From assembly GCA_965262875.1 (NCBI GenBank), contig OZ253569.1:5890001-5954000 (forward strand): a stretch of 64,000 nt of DNA, written 5' to 3'. A model generated the notes under the pieces. It ran no database searches, was not told where the DNA came from, and worked only from the letters and a program-made list of their open reading frames with translations. The stretch is from JBALVT01 sp965262875 (GTDB lineage: Bacteria; Pseudomonadota; Gammaproteobacteria; Pseudomonadales; Halieaceae). The first letter of the stretch is position 1; every line of letters begins with the position of its first letter. Positions 26,995-34,800 of this stretch are shown piece by piece. Both the position numbers and the translations under genes were made by a program.

Positions 26995-28245
26995 ATGAGT
27001 CAAGCAAAACCGTTTGAAATATCCAAGCATGCTGTATTTGATGCTTGGCGCCAAGTGAAGGCGAACCGCGGTGCTCATGGAGTAGATGAACAGACGATAA
27101 CTGAGTTCGAAGGGAACCTGAAAAGTAATCTCTACAGGCTCTGGAACCGTCTCTCATCAGGGAGCTATTTTCCACCACCGATTCGAGGGGTAGAGATACC
27201 TAAGAAGGATGGAAAATTTCGCCAGTTAGGCGTACCGACTGTAGCCGATCGGATTGCGCAGACAGTTGTGCGCAACCGGTTTGAAACGCTTGTAGAACCT
27301 CACTTTCATCCAGACTCTTATGCCTATCGCAAAGGTAAATCGGCGATAGATGCAATCAGAGTCACGCGACAACGTTGCTGGAAATACAGTTGGGTGCTGG
27401 AGTTCGATGTGCAAGGGGCGTTCGACAACATTGATCATGCGTTGATGCTAAAAGCAGTTCGGCATCATACCCAATGTCGCTGGACGTTACTGTATATCGA
27501 GCGCTGGCTAAAGGCTCCGTTGGTTAGAAAGGATGGCAGTATCGTGGAGAGAGACAAGGGTACACCTCAGGGCGGTGTCATTAGCCCGGTGTTATTCAAT
27601 CTCTATCTGCATTATACCTTCGATCTATGGATGAAAAGGCACTTTCCGCACATTCCATTTGCGCGCTATGCCGATGATGGGCTGCTACACTGCAACTCGC
27701 AGGAAGAAGCCGCTCATTTGCAGGACGTCGTTGGCGAACGCCTGCGTACCTGCGGACTTGATCTACACCCGAAGAAGACAAAAATTGTGTATTGCCGAGA
27801 TGCTAACCGTCGAGGGAAGTATCCCAATATCCAATTCGATTTTCTGGGGTATGTATTTCGAGGTCGGCTGGCCAAAAGTCGGAATGGAAAATACTTCAAC
27901 AGTTTTAGTCCGGCAGTTAGTCGAACATCTGCAAAACACATTCGACAACGAATGAGTCAGTGGAATATCGGCAGATGGACGAATGCTGAATTGGAGGACA
28001 TTGCGAAAAAGTCTAACGCCTCATTGCGAGGGTGGTGGAACTACTTCGGGGTCTTCTACCCGAGTTCCCTCAAACGCGTGATGGCCCATCTGAACGAAGT
28101 TCTGGTGAAATGGGCTGTGAGAAAATACAAACGATTCAAAGGAAGCAAACGCAAAGCAAGAAAGTGGTTGCGAGGCATCTCCGAAAGAGAGCCGAATTTG
28201 CTTTATCACTGGCAACTGGGCATTTTGCCTGCGGTTGGACAATAG
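26995..28245 (+). CDS. ltrA: Group II intron reverse transcriptase/maturase
   Basis: The ATG at 26995 follows GGGAGGAACC, a strong ribosome-binding site; an in-frame upstream start at 26953 lacks one. The 416-residue protein shows reverse-transcriptase blocks: PPIRGVEIPKKDGKFRQLGV, LEFDVQGAFDNIDHALM (first catalytic Asp), GTPQGGVISPVLFNLYLHY and FARYADDGLLHC (YADD active site). The C-terminal GIIM/maturase region includes NASLRGWWNYFGVFYPSSL. No HNH endonuclease domain follows, so retrohoming would rely on other priming, as in many bacterial classes. Intact and possibly active. Confidence 0.93.
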   Translation: MSQAKPFEISKHAVFDAWRQVKANRGAHGVDEQTITEFEGNLKSNLYRLWNRLSSGSYFPPPIRGVEIPKKDGKFRQLGVPTVADRIAQTVVRNRFETLVEPHFHPDSYAYRKGKSAIDAIRVTRQRCWKYSWVLEFDVQGAFDNIDHALMLKAVRHHTQCRWTLLYIERWLKAPLVRKDGSIVERDKGTPQGGVISPVLFNLYLHYTFDLWMKRHFPHIPFARYADDGLLHCNSQEEAAHLQDVVGERLRTCGLDLHPKKTKIVYCRDANRRGKYPNIQFDFLGYVFRGRLAKSRNGKYFNSFSPAVSRTSAKHIRQRMSQWNIGRWTNAELEDIAKKSNASLRGWWNYFGVFYPSSLKRVMAHLNEVLVKWAVRKYKRFKGSKRKARKWLRGISEREPNLLYHWQLGILPAVGQ

Positions 28246-28279
28246 GAGCCGTATGACATGAGAGTGTCACGTACGGTTC
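28246..28279 (+). ncRNA. Group II intron catalytic domain V
   Basis: The 34-nt GAGCCGTATGACAT-GAGA-GTGTCACGTACGGTTC sequence folds into the domain V hairpin with a GAGA tetraloop, an internal bulge and the AGC-like catalytic triad near its base. It starts directly after the maturase stop. Domain VI occupies the following about 40 nt to 28319. Confidence 0.88.
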
Positions 28280-28338
28280 TGGGAGAGCATTGTGGGGAAG
28301 TTCCACTTTGCCACTCGACTCTTCGCCAAGGAAACAAG

Positions 28339-29214
28339 GTGAAATACGTGTTTATTGCCCAACACAAGAAGACCTGGCCAGTTGACCTGATGTGTCGACT
28401 CCTGGGCGTTACCCGCGGTGGTTACTATGGTTATCAGCAGCGTGGAGGTGGCAGTCTCGATTATTACCGCCAGGAATTACTGGAAGCTGTCCGAGACATC
28501 GCCAAAGCAACCCGGGACAGCTACGGTAGCCGGAGAATGAAGGCGGCGCTCAGCGCGCTAAGCTATCCGGTGAGCCGGGAGAAGGCTCGAAAATTGATGA
28601 AAGAGGCCAACGTTCAGGTTAAGCACCGGAAGAAATACAAAGTCACGACAAACAGTAATCACAAGCAACCTGTGTTTGAGAATGTATTGGATCGGCAATT
28701 TGATGTTGATCGAGCTGACCGGGCGTACGTTGGGGATATCACTTATCTCTGGACCCAGGAGGGCTGGCTGTACCTTGCTGTTGTTATTGACCTGTATTCG
28801 AGAAAGGTTGTTGGCTGGAGTATGGGTTCACGAATGAAGGCTCAGCTGGTTTGCGATGCACTGAGGATGGCCATTTGGCAAAGGCGGCCCAAAGCTGGCT
28901 TGATTGTCCATTCCGATCGAGGCTCTCAATATGCCAGTAAGGATTACAGGCGGCTTCTTAAGGCCCATGGCTTCGTCGGGAGCATGAGTCGCAAAGGTGA
29001 TTGCTGGGACAATGCAGTTGCAGAGAGTTTCTTTGGAAGCTTGAAGCAGGAGCGTGTCCACTGGCGTAATTACCAGACCAGGCTCGAAGCACAACAGGAT
29101 GTGTTGAACTACATATCCATGTTTTACAACAGCCAACGGCTGCATTCATATCTGGGCTACGTGAGTCCGAATCAATATGAGGCGGAGATGGTTGAATTGA
29201 AAAAAGCCGCTTAA
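28339..29214 (+). CDS. IS3-family transposase OrfB (rve integrase core)
   Basis: The GTG at 28339 is the natural start because an upstream in-frame ATG at 28258 lies inside the group II intron. The protein has the IS3 OrfB order: YGSRRMKAALSAL, then the DDE core YVGDITYLWTQEGWLYLAVV (Asp), IVHSDRGSQYASKDY (Asp) and DNAVAESFFGSLKQERVH (Glu), ending NSQRLHSYLGYVSPNQYE. Complete. Normal expression as an OrfAB fusion would need splicing, frameshifting and suppression of the TAG in orfA, so the element is probably silent. Confidence 0.9.
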   Translation: MKYVFIAQHKKTWPVDLMCRLLGVTRGGYYGYQQRGGGSLDYYRQELLEAVRDIAKATRDSYGSRRMKAALSALSYPVSREKARKLMKEANVQVKHRKKYKVTTNSNHKQPVFENVLDRQFDVDRADRAYVGDITYLWTQEGWLYLAVVIDLYSRKVVGWSMGSRMKAQLVCDALRMAIWQRRPKAGLIVHSDRGSQYASKDYRRLLKAHGFVGSMSRKGDCWDNAVAESFFGSLKQERVHWRNYQTRLEAQQDVLNYISMFYNSQRLHSYLGYVSPNQYEAEMVELKKAA

Positions 29215-29274
29215 CTGGGTTGTAAAGAAATGCTGGACCACGTCAGAAATTTGTGGTTGGCTTTTTGCGGCATT

Positions 29275-30006
29275 ATGAATAGGCTTGCCGATATGCGCGT
29301 TGTTGTGACCGGTGCCGCACAGGGCATCGGCAAGGCGAGCGTAGAATTGTTTGCCTCGGAAGGTGCCCAGGTGATCGCAGCCGATATAAACGCATTGGCG
29401 CTGGCACAGGTACGCGATTGTGAGAAAGTCATACTCGACGTCACCGAGCGCTCAGCAGTTGGTGCGATAGCGAGGAAACTCGGGGCGGTTGATGTACTCT
29501 TCAATTGTGCTGGCTATGTTCATAACGGAACCGTCCTCGATTGCGATGAAGAGGATTGGGACGCATCGTTCACCTTGAATGTAAAAGCCATGTACCAAAT
29601 GGTACGCGCTTTTCTCCCGGCGATGCTCGAGGCGCGTTGTGGTTCAATCATCAATATGTCATCCGTTGCAAGCTCGGTGATTGGTGTTCCCAATCGCTTT
29701 GTATACGGTGCAACTAAAGGGGCCGTCATTGGGCTAACAAAAGCGATCGCGGCGGATTTTGTTTCGCAGGGCATTCGCTGCAACGCAATTTGCCCCGGCA
29801 CGGTGGAAACACCCTCTCTTAAGGAGCGGCTGACTTCCACGGGTAACTATGACAAGGCAAGAGCAACATTCATTGCCCGGCAACCCATGGGGCGCCTTGG
29901 CAAGCCTGAAGAAATAGCGGAATTGGCCCTCTATCTCGCCTCTGATGCAAGTGCGTTTGTTACGGGTCAGGTACATGTGATTGATGGAGGCTGGTCAAAT
30001 ACATAG
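29275..30006 (+). CDS. SDR dehydrogenase, 2-keto-3-deoxy-L-fuconate/L-fucose dehydrogenase-like
   Basis: The 243-residue protein is a classical SDR: VVVTGAAQGIGKASVELF (NAD site), VDVLFNCAGYVHNGTVLD (NAG-type motif), SIINMSSVASSV with the catalytic Ser, and VYGATKGAVIGL with YxxxK. The GYVHNGTVLDCDEEDWD and GIRCNAICPGTVETPSL segments strongly resemble L-fucose or 2-keto-3-deoxy-L-fuconate dehydrogenases. The downstream stub of a FAH-family hydrolase fits this pathway. The IS3 right end lies 30 bp before the start, so the native promoter and any upstream operon partners have been displaced. Start ATG 29275 chosen; 29230 lies in the IS. Confidence 0.8.
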   Translation: MNRLADMRVVVTGAAQGIGKASVELFASEGAQVIAADINALALAQVRDCEKVILDVTERSAVGAIARKLGAVDVLFNCAGYVHNGTVLDCDEEDWDASFTLNVKAMYQMVRAFLPAMLEARCGSIINMSSVASSVIGVPNRFVYGATKGAVIGLTKAIAADFVSQGIRCNAICPGTVETPSLKERLTSTGNYDKARATFIARQPMGRLGKPEEIAELALYLASDASAFVTGQVHVIDGGWSNT

Positions 30007-30012
30007 GTTGAT

Positions 30013-30129
30013 ATGAAGCTATTAAGGTATGGTGCGGCCGGAGCCGAACAACCCGGTCTGTTTGACTCAGATGGCAACATTCGTGATCTCTCCGAAATTG
30101 TCAACGACATAGATGGTGAGTCTATTTCA
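30013..30129 (+). pseudogene. FAH-family hydrolase N-terminal stub (2,4-diketo-3-deoxy-L-fuconate hydrolase-like)
   Basis: The frame begins MKLLRYGAAGAEQPGLFDSD and GNIRDLSEIVNDIDGESIS. The MKLLRYGxxGxExPGLxDxxGxIRDLS start is characteristic of the fumarylacetoacetate-hydrolase-family enzyme that cleaves 2,4-diketo-3-deoxy-L-fuconate to pyruvate and L-lactate. It starts 6 bp after the SDR stop, an operon arrangement. After about 39 codons it enters GGGGACAGATTTATTTT, the edge of a REP-type transposase unit, and the remaining about 240 codons are absent. Confidence 0.7.
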
Positions 30130-30656
30130 GGGGAAAATGGGGACAGATTTATTTTGTTGGCTTTCTAGGACGGCCCGGCAAGCGGTGCTCGATGCGCAGA
30201 CCGGTACGGAATTCGATTTCGTCTGTGAAGGCACTCCCACCCGTTAAACCATTGCGCTGCACTCGATCGTGAATAAACCGCTGCTCTTCCACGGGAATTC
30301 CTTGCTCAACAAACTGCCGATAAAGTTGCTCGGGTGCAGACATTTCCTGATAGTGGGGATCAGGATCGAGTATTGCAGAGACCTCCAGCCCCACCTTGCT
30401 ACGAAAGCTGGACCATCGATAATCTTCTGCCCGCTTCACCATTCCTGCTTTGACCGGGTTCAACTCCACATAGCGACAGCAGCGTAAAAGATAGTTATTT
30501 GTTTGTATGGGGCTGGATTTAAAGCGCCCTTCCCAGAGGGAGCCAGTACGACATTCCTGCTTGTTAACGTAGCGTGTTTGACGCCCGGCCAATCGCTTCA
30601 TAAGCTTGCCGAGTGCGTCCTTATCATCTCCCGGGCTGAGAATGAGATGCGCGTGG
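30130..30656 (-). pseudogene. REP-associated tyrosine transposase (Y1/IS200-like), 5' truncated
   Basis: The coding part (30149-30656) begins mid-protein with HHAHLILSPGDDKDALGKLM, keeping the HUH motif (HAH) and continuing GSLWEGRFKSSPIQTNNYLL and RCCRYVELNPVKAGMVKRAE, where the YVELNPVKAG helix carries the catalytic Tyr. The N-terminal about 50 residues are cut off at 30656 by an IS21 end. The unit's other edge reads ATGGGGACAGATTTATTTT, typical of these transposase genes. No REP palindromes were recognised nearby. Confidence 0.75.
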
Positions 30657-31117
30657 TGTTAATTTGCACTTAAAACTGACCCAGGATTTGCATCTAATTT
30701 TGACCCACCTAGTTCGCTCAAGTATTACTCATTTTGTTGGTTTTTTGCCAGTTATTTCCTCCCTTTGATTGCAGGTCGAGTTTTTGAATCGGTAGCTGTC
30801 GTTGCCCGTCTCGATGATATGGCAGTGGTGTGTCAGCCGGTCCAGCAGAGCTGTTGTTAGCTTTGGATCACCAAAGACCTTTGGCCACTCAGAGAAGCTT
30901 GGGTTGGTTGTAATCACAATGCTGGTGCGCTCATACAGGAAGCTGATCAGGTGGAACAGCAAGGCTCCTCCCGCCTGGCTGAAGGGGAGATAACCCAACT
31001 CATCCAGTATGACCAGGTCAGTGCTGGCCAAACGGTTGGCCATTCGCCCTTGTCGTCCGGCGGCCTTCTCCAGTTCCAGAGCGTTTACCAGGTCGACCGT
31101 AGAGAGGAACCTCACCC
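30657..31117 (-). pseudogene. Outer IS21 copy, istB end (inverted, truncated)
   Basis: The IS21 right end TGTTAATTTGCACTTAAAAC starts at 30657. The minus-strand frame (30729-31117) encodes the C-terminal half of IstB, from VRFLSTVDLVNALELEKAAG to the EEITGKKPTK end, identical at all but about one residue (PKL versus PKR) to the complete IstB at 32741-33514. It is cut at 31117, exactly where the left end of the complete copy begins. Together with 33587-33859 it is the other part of one older IS21. Confidence 0.85.
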
Positions 31118-31233
31118 TGTTAAATTGCATCCAAAATTGACCCACTTACCCCCCATATTTGCATCGAATATTGACCCACGTAACCATCCGGCTCTTGCTG
31201 ACAGCGATGCAGGAGTTCCAAGGAGTGATAGAC

Positions 31234-32751
31234 GTGGATTTATTGAGTGTAATCAGACGATGGCACCTGCGTGAAGGTCGATCCATCCGGGAAATTGTCC
31301 GGCGGACAGGCCTTTCCAGAAATACCATCCGTAAGTATCTAGCCAGCGGTGTCATTGAACCGCGCTACCCAGACCGGAAGAGCCCCAGCCAGCTTGACCC
31401 CTTTGCCGATATCCTGCTCGGCTGGCTAAAGCGGGAATCAAAGCGGCATCGAAAGCAACGCCGCAGCGTCAGGCAGCTGCACCTCGACCTGGTGGAATTG
31501 GGCTATCCCGGCTCCTATGACCGCGTCGCCGCCTTTGCTCGCGATTGGCGGTCACGCCAGCAAGAAGCCAGATTGTCGGCAACCAAAGGGACGTTTGTCC
31601 CACTGGTCTTTGCATCGGGTGAAGCCTTCCAGTTCGACTGGTCAGAGGACTGGGTGGTCATCGGTGGGGAGCGAACCAAACTACAAGTGGCCCATTCCAG
31701 GCTCTGCCACAGCCGGGCCTTTATGCTGCGGGCCTATCCACTGCAAACCCACGAGATGCTGTTTGACGCTCACAACCATGCCCTGGTCGCTCTGGGTGGT
31801 GTTCCGGAGCGAGGCATTTACGACAACATGAAGACGGCCGTCGACAAGGTGCGTCGCGGCAAGCGCCGTGACGTCAATAAGCGGTTCAAGGCCATGGTCA
31901 GCCACTTCCTGTTTGAAGCTGAGTTCTGTAACCCGGCAGCGGGTTGGGAGAAAGGCCAAGTAGAGAAGAAGGTGCGCGATTCCCGTTATCGTATCTGGCA
32001 TAACGCACTCTCGTTCAAAACCTTGGCTGATTTGAACCGTTGGCTGGAGCAGCGGTGCATCGAACTCTGGAAGGAAATACCTCACCCTGAATATCCGGGC
32101 CGGATGGTAGCGGATGTCTGGGAGGATGAGCGCAAGCAACTCATGGCAGTGCCCGCGCCGTTTGATGGCTATGTCGAGCACACAAAGCGCGTGTCTTCGA
32201 CTTGCCTTATCCTGTGCGACCGTAACCGCTATAGCGTCCCCGCTGCATTCGCCAACAAACCTGTGAGCGCGCGAGCCTACGCCAGCAAAATAGTTGTTGT
32301 TGCCGAAGCTCAGATCATTGCCGAGCATACTCGAGTCTTCTCCCGTCACCATAAACATGCTGGGGAAACCGTCTACGACTGGCGGCATTACCTGGCAGTC
32401 ATCCAGCGCAAGCCCGGTGCCCTGCGTAACGGCGCGCCCTTTACAGAGCTCCCCGGCTGCTTTAAACGCCTGCAACGCATTCTCCTAAAACGGCTGGGTG
32501 GTGATAGGGAGATGGCCAATATCCTGGCGCTGGTGCTACACCACGATGAACATCTGGTGATGCAGGCCGTGGAGGTGGCCCTTGAGAGCGGCAGGCCCTC
32601 CCAACAACACGTGACCAATGTGCCGGGACGGTTGTTAGAGGGGCCATTACCCGAGCCGCTCAATCCACCGCCAGCACTCGTACTGGTCAATGAGCCCATT
32701 GCCAACACACAGCGCTACGATAACCTCAGGGAGAATAAATATGTCCGTTGA
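31234..32751 (+). CDS. istA: IS21-family transposase IstA
   Basis: The GTG at 31234 is preferred because AAGGAG lies 9 bp upstream; ATGs at 31159 and 31207 lack one. The N-terminus has a helix-turn-helix (RSIREIVRRTGLSRNTIRKY). The DDE core follows: FQFDWSEDWVVIGG (Asp), GIYDNMKTAVDKV (Asp) and GWEKGQVEKKVRDSR (Glu), then a beta-barrel-like C-terminus. Full length at 505 residues and intact. It overlaps istB by 11 bp (32741-32751), a standard istA-istB arrangement. Confidence 0.92.
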   Translation: MDLLSVIRRWHLREGRSIREIVRRTGLSRNTIRKYLASGVIEPRYPDRKSPSQLDPFADILLGWLKRESKRHRKQRRSVRQLHLDLVELGYPGSYDRVAAFARDWRSRQQEARLSATKGTFVPLVFASGEAFQFDWSEDWVVIGGERTKLQVAHSRLCHSRAFMLRAYPLQTHEMLFDAHNHALVALGGVPERGIYDNMKTAVDKVRRGKRRDVNKRFKAMVSHFLFEAEFCNPAAGWEKGQVEKKVRDSRYRIWHNALSFKTLADLNRWLEQRCIELWKEIPHPEYPGRMVADVWEDERKQLMAVPAPFDGYVEHTKRVSSTCLILCDRNRYSVPAAFANKPVSARAYASKIVVVAEAQIIAEHTRVFSRHHKHAGETVYDWRHYLAVIQRKPGALRNGAPFTELPGCFKRLQRILLKRLGGDREMANILALVLHHDEHLVMQAVEVALESGRPSQQHVTNVPGRLLEGPLPEPLNPPPALVLVNEPIANTQRYDNLRENKYVR

Positions 32752-33514
32752 TGCAATGATCGCCACACTAAAAGCGCTGCGCCTGTACGGCATGGCTCAA
32801 TCCATTGAAGAGCTGGCTGAACAGGCCGCACCTGCCTATCAGCAGGCAGAACCCATCCTCAATGATCTGCTCAAAGCAGAAGTAGCCGACCGCGAGGTGC
32901 GGTCTATTAACTATCAAATGAAGGTGGCCAAATTCCCGGCCCACCGGGATCTTACCGGCTTCGACTTCATCGAGAGCATGGTGACAGAAACACTGGTGCG
33001 TTCACTTCACCGGTGCGAATTTATCGAAGAAACCCAGAACATTGTTCTGATTGGCGGCCCTGGTACTGGGAAAACCCACTTGGCAACTGCCTTGGGTGTA
33101 CAGGCGATTATCCATCACCACAAACGGGTGAGGTTCCTCTCTACGGTCGACCTGGTAAACGCGCTGGAACTGGAGAAGGCCGCCGGACGACAAGGGCGAA
33201 TGGCCAACCGTTTGGCCAGCACTGACCTGGTCATACTGGATGAGTTGGGTTATCTCCCCTTCAGCCAGGCGGGAGGAGCCTTGCTGTTCCACCTGATCAG
33301 CTTCCTGTATGAGCGCACCAGCATTGTGATTACAACCAACCCAAGCTTCTCTGAGTGGCCAAAGGTCTTTGGTGATCCAAAGCGAACAACAGCTCTGCTG
33401 GACCGGCTGACACACCACTGCCATATCATCGAGACGGGCAACGACAGCTACCGGTTCAAAAACTCGACCTGCAATCAAAGGGAGGAAATAACTGGCAAAA
33501 AACCAACAAAATGA
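32741..33514 (+). CDS. istB: IS21-family helper ATPase IstB
   Basis: The ATG at 32741 follows CAGGGAG. The 257-residue AAA+ protein has Walker A (VLIGGPGTGKTHLATAL), Walker B (LVILDELGYLPFSQAG), sensor 1 (IVITTNPSFSEW) and an arginine-finger region (LLDRLTHHCHIIETGNDSYR). IstB assembles on DNA, loads IstA and selects the target. Complete and probably functional with the adjacent IstA. Confidence 0.93.
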   Translation: MSVDAMIATLKALRLYGMAQSIEELAEQAAPAYQQAEPILNDLLKAEVADREVRSINYQMKVAKFPAHRDLTGFDFIESMVTETLVRSLHRCEFIEETQNIVLIGGPGTGKTHLATALGVQAIIHHHKRVRFLSTVDLVNALELEKAAGRQGRMANRLASTDLVILDELGYLPFSQAGGALLFHLISFLYERTSIVITTNPSFSEWPKVFGDPKRTTALLDRLTHHCHIIETGNDSYRFKNSTCNQREEITGKKPTK

Positions 33515-33586
33515 GTAATACTTGAGCGAACCAGGTGGGTCAAAATTAGATGCAAATCCTGGGTCAGTTTTAAGTGCAAATTAACA

Positions 33587-33859
33587 GGCTGGGGCTCTTC
33601 CGGTCTGGGTAGCGCGGTTCAATGACACCGCTGGCTAGATACTTACGGATGGTATTTCTGGAAAGGCCTGTCCGCCGGACAATTTCCCGGATGGATCGAC
33701 CTTCACGCAGATGCCATCGTCTGATTACACTCAATAAATCCACGTCTATCACTCCTTGGAACTCCAGCATCGCTGTCAGCAAGAGCCGGATGGTTACGTG
33801 GGTCAATATTCGATGCAAATATGGGGGGTAAGTGGGTCAATTTTGGATGCAATTTAACA
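33587..33859 (-). pseudogene. Outer IS21 copy, istA end (inverted, truncated)
   Basis: On the minus strand this piece holds the IS21 left end (to 33859, TGTTAAATTGCATCC in that sense) and the N-terminal about 50 residues of IstA (VDLLSVIRRWHLREGRSIRE...). It stops in EPRYPDRKSP at 33587, the edge of the nested full copy. The middle of the older copy (most of istA and half of istB, about 1.7 kb) is missing from both pieces. Confidence 0.85.
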
Positions 33860-34109
33860 GGGGCTTTTGGGTGCCGGAATCTGGCCTGATATCGGCCGTG
33901 AACAAGGTGTGAGGGTAGGACAATGCGTACGTGGGAGGGAAAGCCTCTCAGTTGGAGGCGGCGACGCGCGCCAGTCTAAAAAAAAGTGTCGCAAAATCTA
34001 AATGGAGTTGTCGCGCTACAGTGTTAGAGATCGTAGGGCCAAACTCTACGAAAACTCTACGTTTTTCTGAGGAGACAACTCATGCGAATGCGTAAGTCTT
34101 TGAAAAATA
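33860..34109. other. No recognisable gene between IS21 and tRNA-Arg
   Basis: The stretch contains a short direct repeat AACTCTACG (twice near 34040-34065) and no family-like frame. It lies just downstream of the tRNA gene's 3' end. No integrase or copy of the tRNA 3' end was noticed here. Confidence 0.35.
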
Positions 34110-34186
34110 TGGCGCGCCCGACACGATTCGAACGTGTGACCGCCTGGTTCGTAGCCAGGTACTCTATCCAGCTGAGCTACGGGCGC
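34110..34186 (-). tRNA. tRNA-Arg (anticodon ACG)
   Basis: The minus strand reads GCGCCCG at the 5' end, which pairs perfectly with CGGGCGC at the 3' end, followed by G and an encoded CCA. The D arm contains AGCTGGATA, the anticodon stem is CCTGG/CCAGG around CTACGAA (ACG anticodon, read as ICG after deamination), and the T arm is ACACG TTCGAAT CGTGT. It is 77 nt and canonical. It has its own promoter (34200-34228). Confidence 0.97.
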
Positions 34187-34199
34187 GTTGAGGGGCGGT

Positions 34200-34228
34200 A
34201 CTATAGGGAGGAAGCTTTTTTAAGTCAA
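34200..34228 (-). promoter_or_regulatory. Sigma-70 promoter of tRNA-Arg
   Basis: On the minus strand, TTGACT (34223-34228) and TATAGT (34200-34205) are separated by exactly 17 bp, each one base from consensus. The tRNA 5' end is 13 nt past the -10 box, so transcription starts a few bases before the mature end. Confidence 0.85.
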
Positions 34229-34251
34229 GGGCTTAAGGGCCGTGTTAGCGC

Positions 34252-34674
34252 TCAATTGCGGGGTCCATCATCCGCGTGCATAAACAGCCGAATCGGCCAG
34301 TTACTGTCCTTGCCCAATCGGATTACCAGGCCGTAATTATCCTGATCATAATCTTCCACCCACTCAAACTCGTATTCAATATCAATATCAAAATTGACGA
34401 GCGGGCCGCGCTCTTCGGGCTTCTGACCGATAACAATAACCTCTTCCATTTGGTCGGGGTGGGTAATGGCTGCTTTGGGGATTGAGATTTTCAGTGTTCT
34501 TTCGCCGGTTGCAGCGTCAGTTTCAACATCGCGCATCTGCGCACCCACCGCAGACCCCTTATAACCTTTGACGAGTTCGAGCCAACCGGTTTCGGTTTTA
34601 TGGGTTTGGCCAAAGGCAAGTACAGATGACATTGACAACAAAGCGGCGGTTGCCGCCAGGGTTAGAGTCTTCAT
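34252..34674 (-). CDS. Secreted hypothetical protein
   Basis: The ATG at 34674 follows AAAGG and gives a clear signal peptide, MKTLTLAATAALLSMSSVLA, with cleavage likely before FGQ. The mature part, about 120 residues, is acidic at the C-terminus (EEVIVIGQKPEERGPL, VNFDIDIEYEFEWVEDYDQD) and shows no metal-binding or enzyme motif. No family is recognised. An upstream extension to 34791 is likely spurious. The gene faces the tRNA gene's upstream side. Confidence 0.6.
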   Translation of the reverse strand: MKTLTLAATAALLSMSSVLAFGQTHKTETGWLELVKGYKGSAVGAQMRDVETDAATGERTLKISIPKAAITHPDQMEEVIVIGQKPEERGPLVNFDIDIEYEFEWVEDYDQDNYGLVIRLGKDSNWPIRLFMHADDGPRN

Positions 34675-34800
34675 ATTAATACCTTTTACTATGCTATGCC
34701 GTAGAGCCGCCCTATTCGGATTAGTTCCTTTGGGCCCTACTCCCCAGCCATATTCTTGAATCTGCGAATGGCCAAAGGCCGAACTACCCAACTCAGTAGT

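Larger units (their letters stand above)
26486..28319 (+). mobile_element. Group II intron with encoded reverse transcriptase
   Basis: The 5' end is GTGTG (26486-26490), matching the GUGYG consensus; the 3' end is ...CACTCGAC at 28319, ending in AC as expected (AY). Domain V is at 28246-28279. The 1,834-nt length and the ORF in domain IV are typical. The boundaries are supported independently because removing this segment restores the last codons of the IS3 orfA frame. The insertion inside an IS gene, a site of little cost to the host, is typical of bacterial group II introns. Confidence 0.87.
26147..29245 (+). mobile_element. IS3-family element split by a group II intron
   Basis: Imperfect terminal inverted repeats bound the element: TGAGGTGGTCTAATAG with ACAACCCAGTTAAG at the left (26147-26182) and the reverse complement of TGACGTGGTCCAGCAT with ACAACCCAGTTAAG at the right (to 29245). 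The element contains orfA (two exons around the intron) and orfB. Without the 1,834-bp intron it would be about 1,265 bp, the usual IS3 size. The 3 bp flanking each side (TAG, GAA) do not match, so no target duplication is retained. Confidence 0.8.
31118..33586 (+). mobile_element. Complete IS21-family element, nested
   Basis: The left end is TGTTAAATTGCATCC (31118) and the right end is GTGCAAATTAACA (to 33586), with the multiple internal GACCCA repeats typical of IS21 termini (TTGACCCAC near both ends). It holds istA and istB and is 2,469 bp. It lies inside an inverted, internally deleted copy of the same element, whose pieces are 30657-31117 and 33587-33859. Flanking bases (CTCACCC, GGCTGGG) do not form a target duplication. 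Confidence 0.87.

Noticed and set aside
33860..34186. tRNA-Arg as an integration site of a genomic island
   Set aside because: No repeat of the tRNA 3' end was seen in the window and no tyrosine integrase is present. The IS-rich DNA next to it can be explained by IS activity alone.
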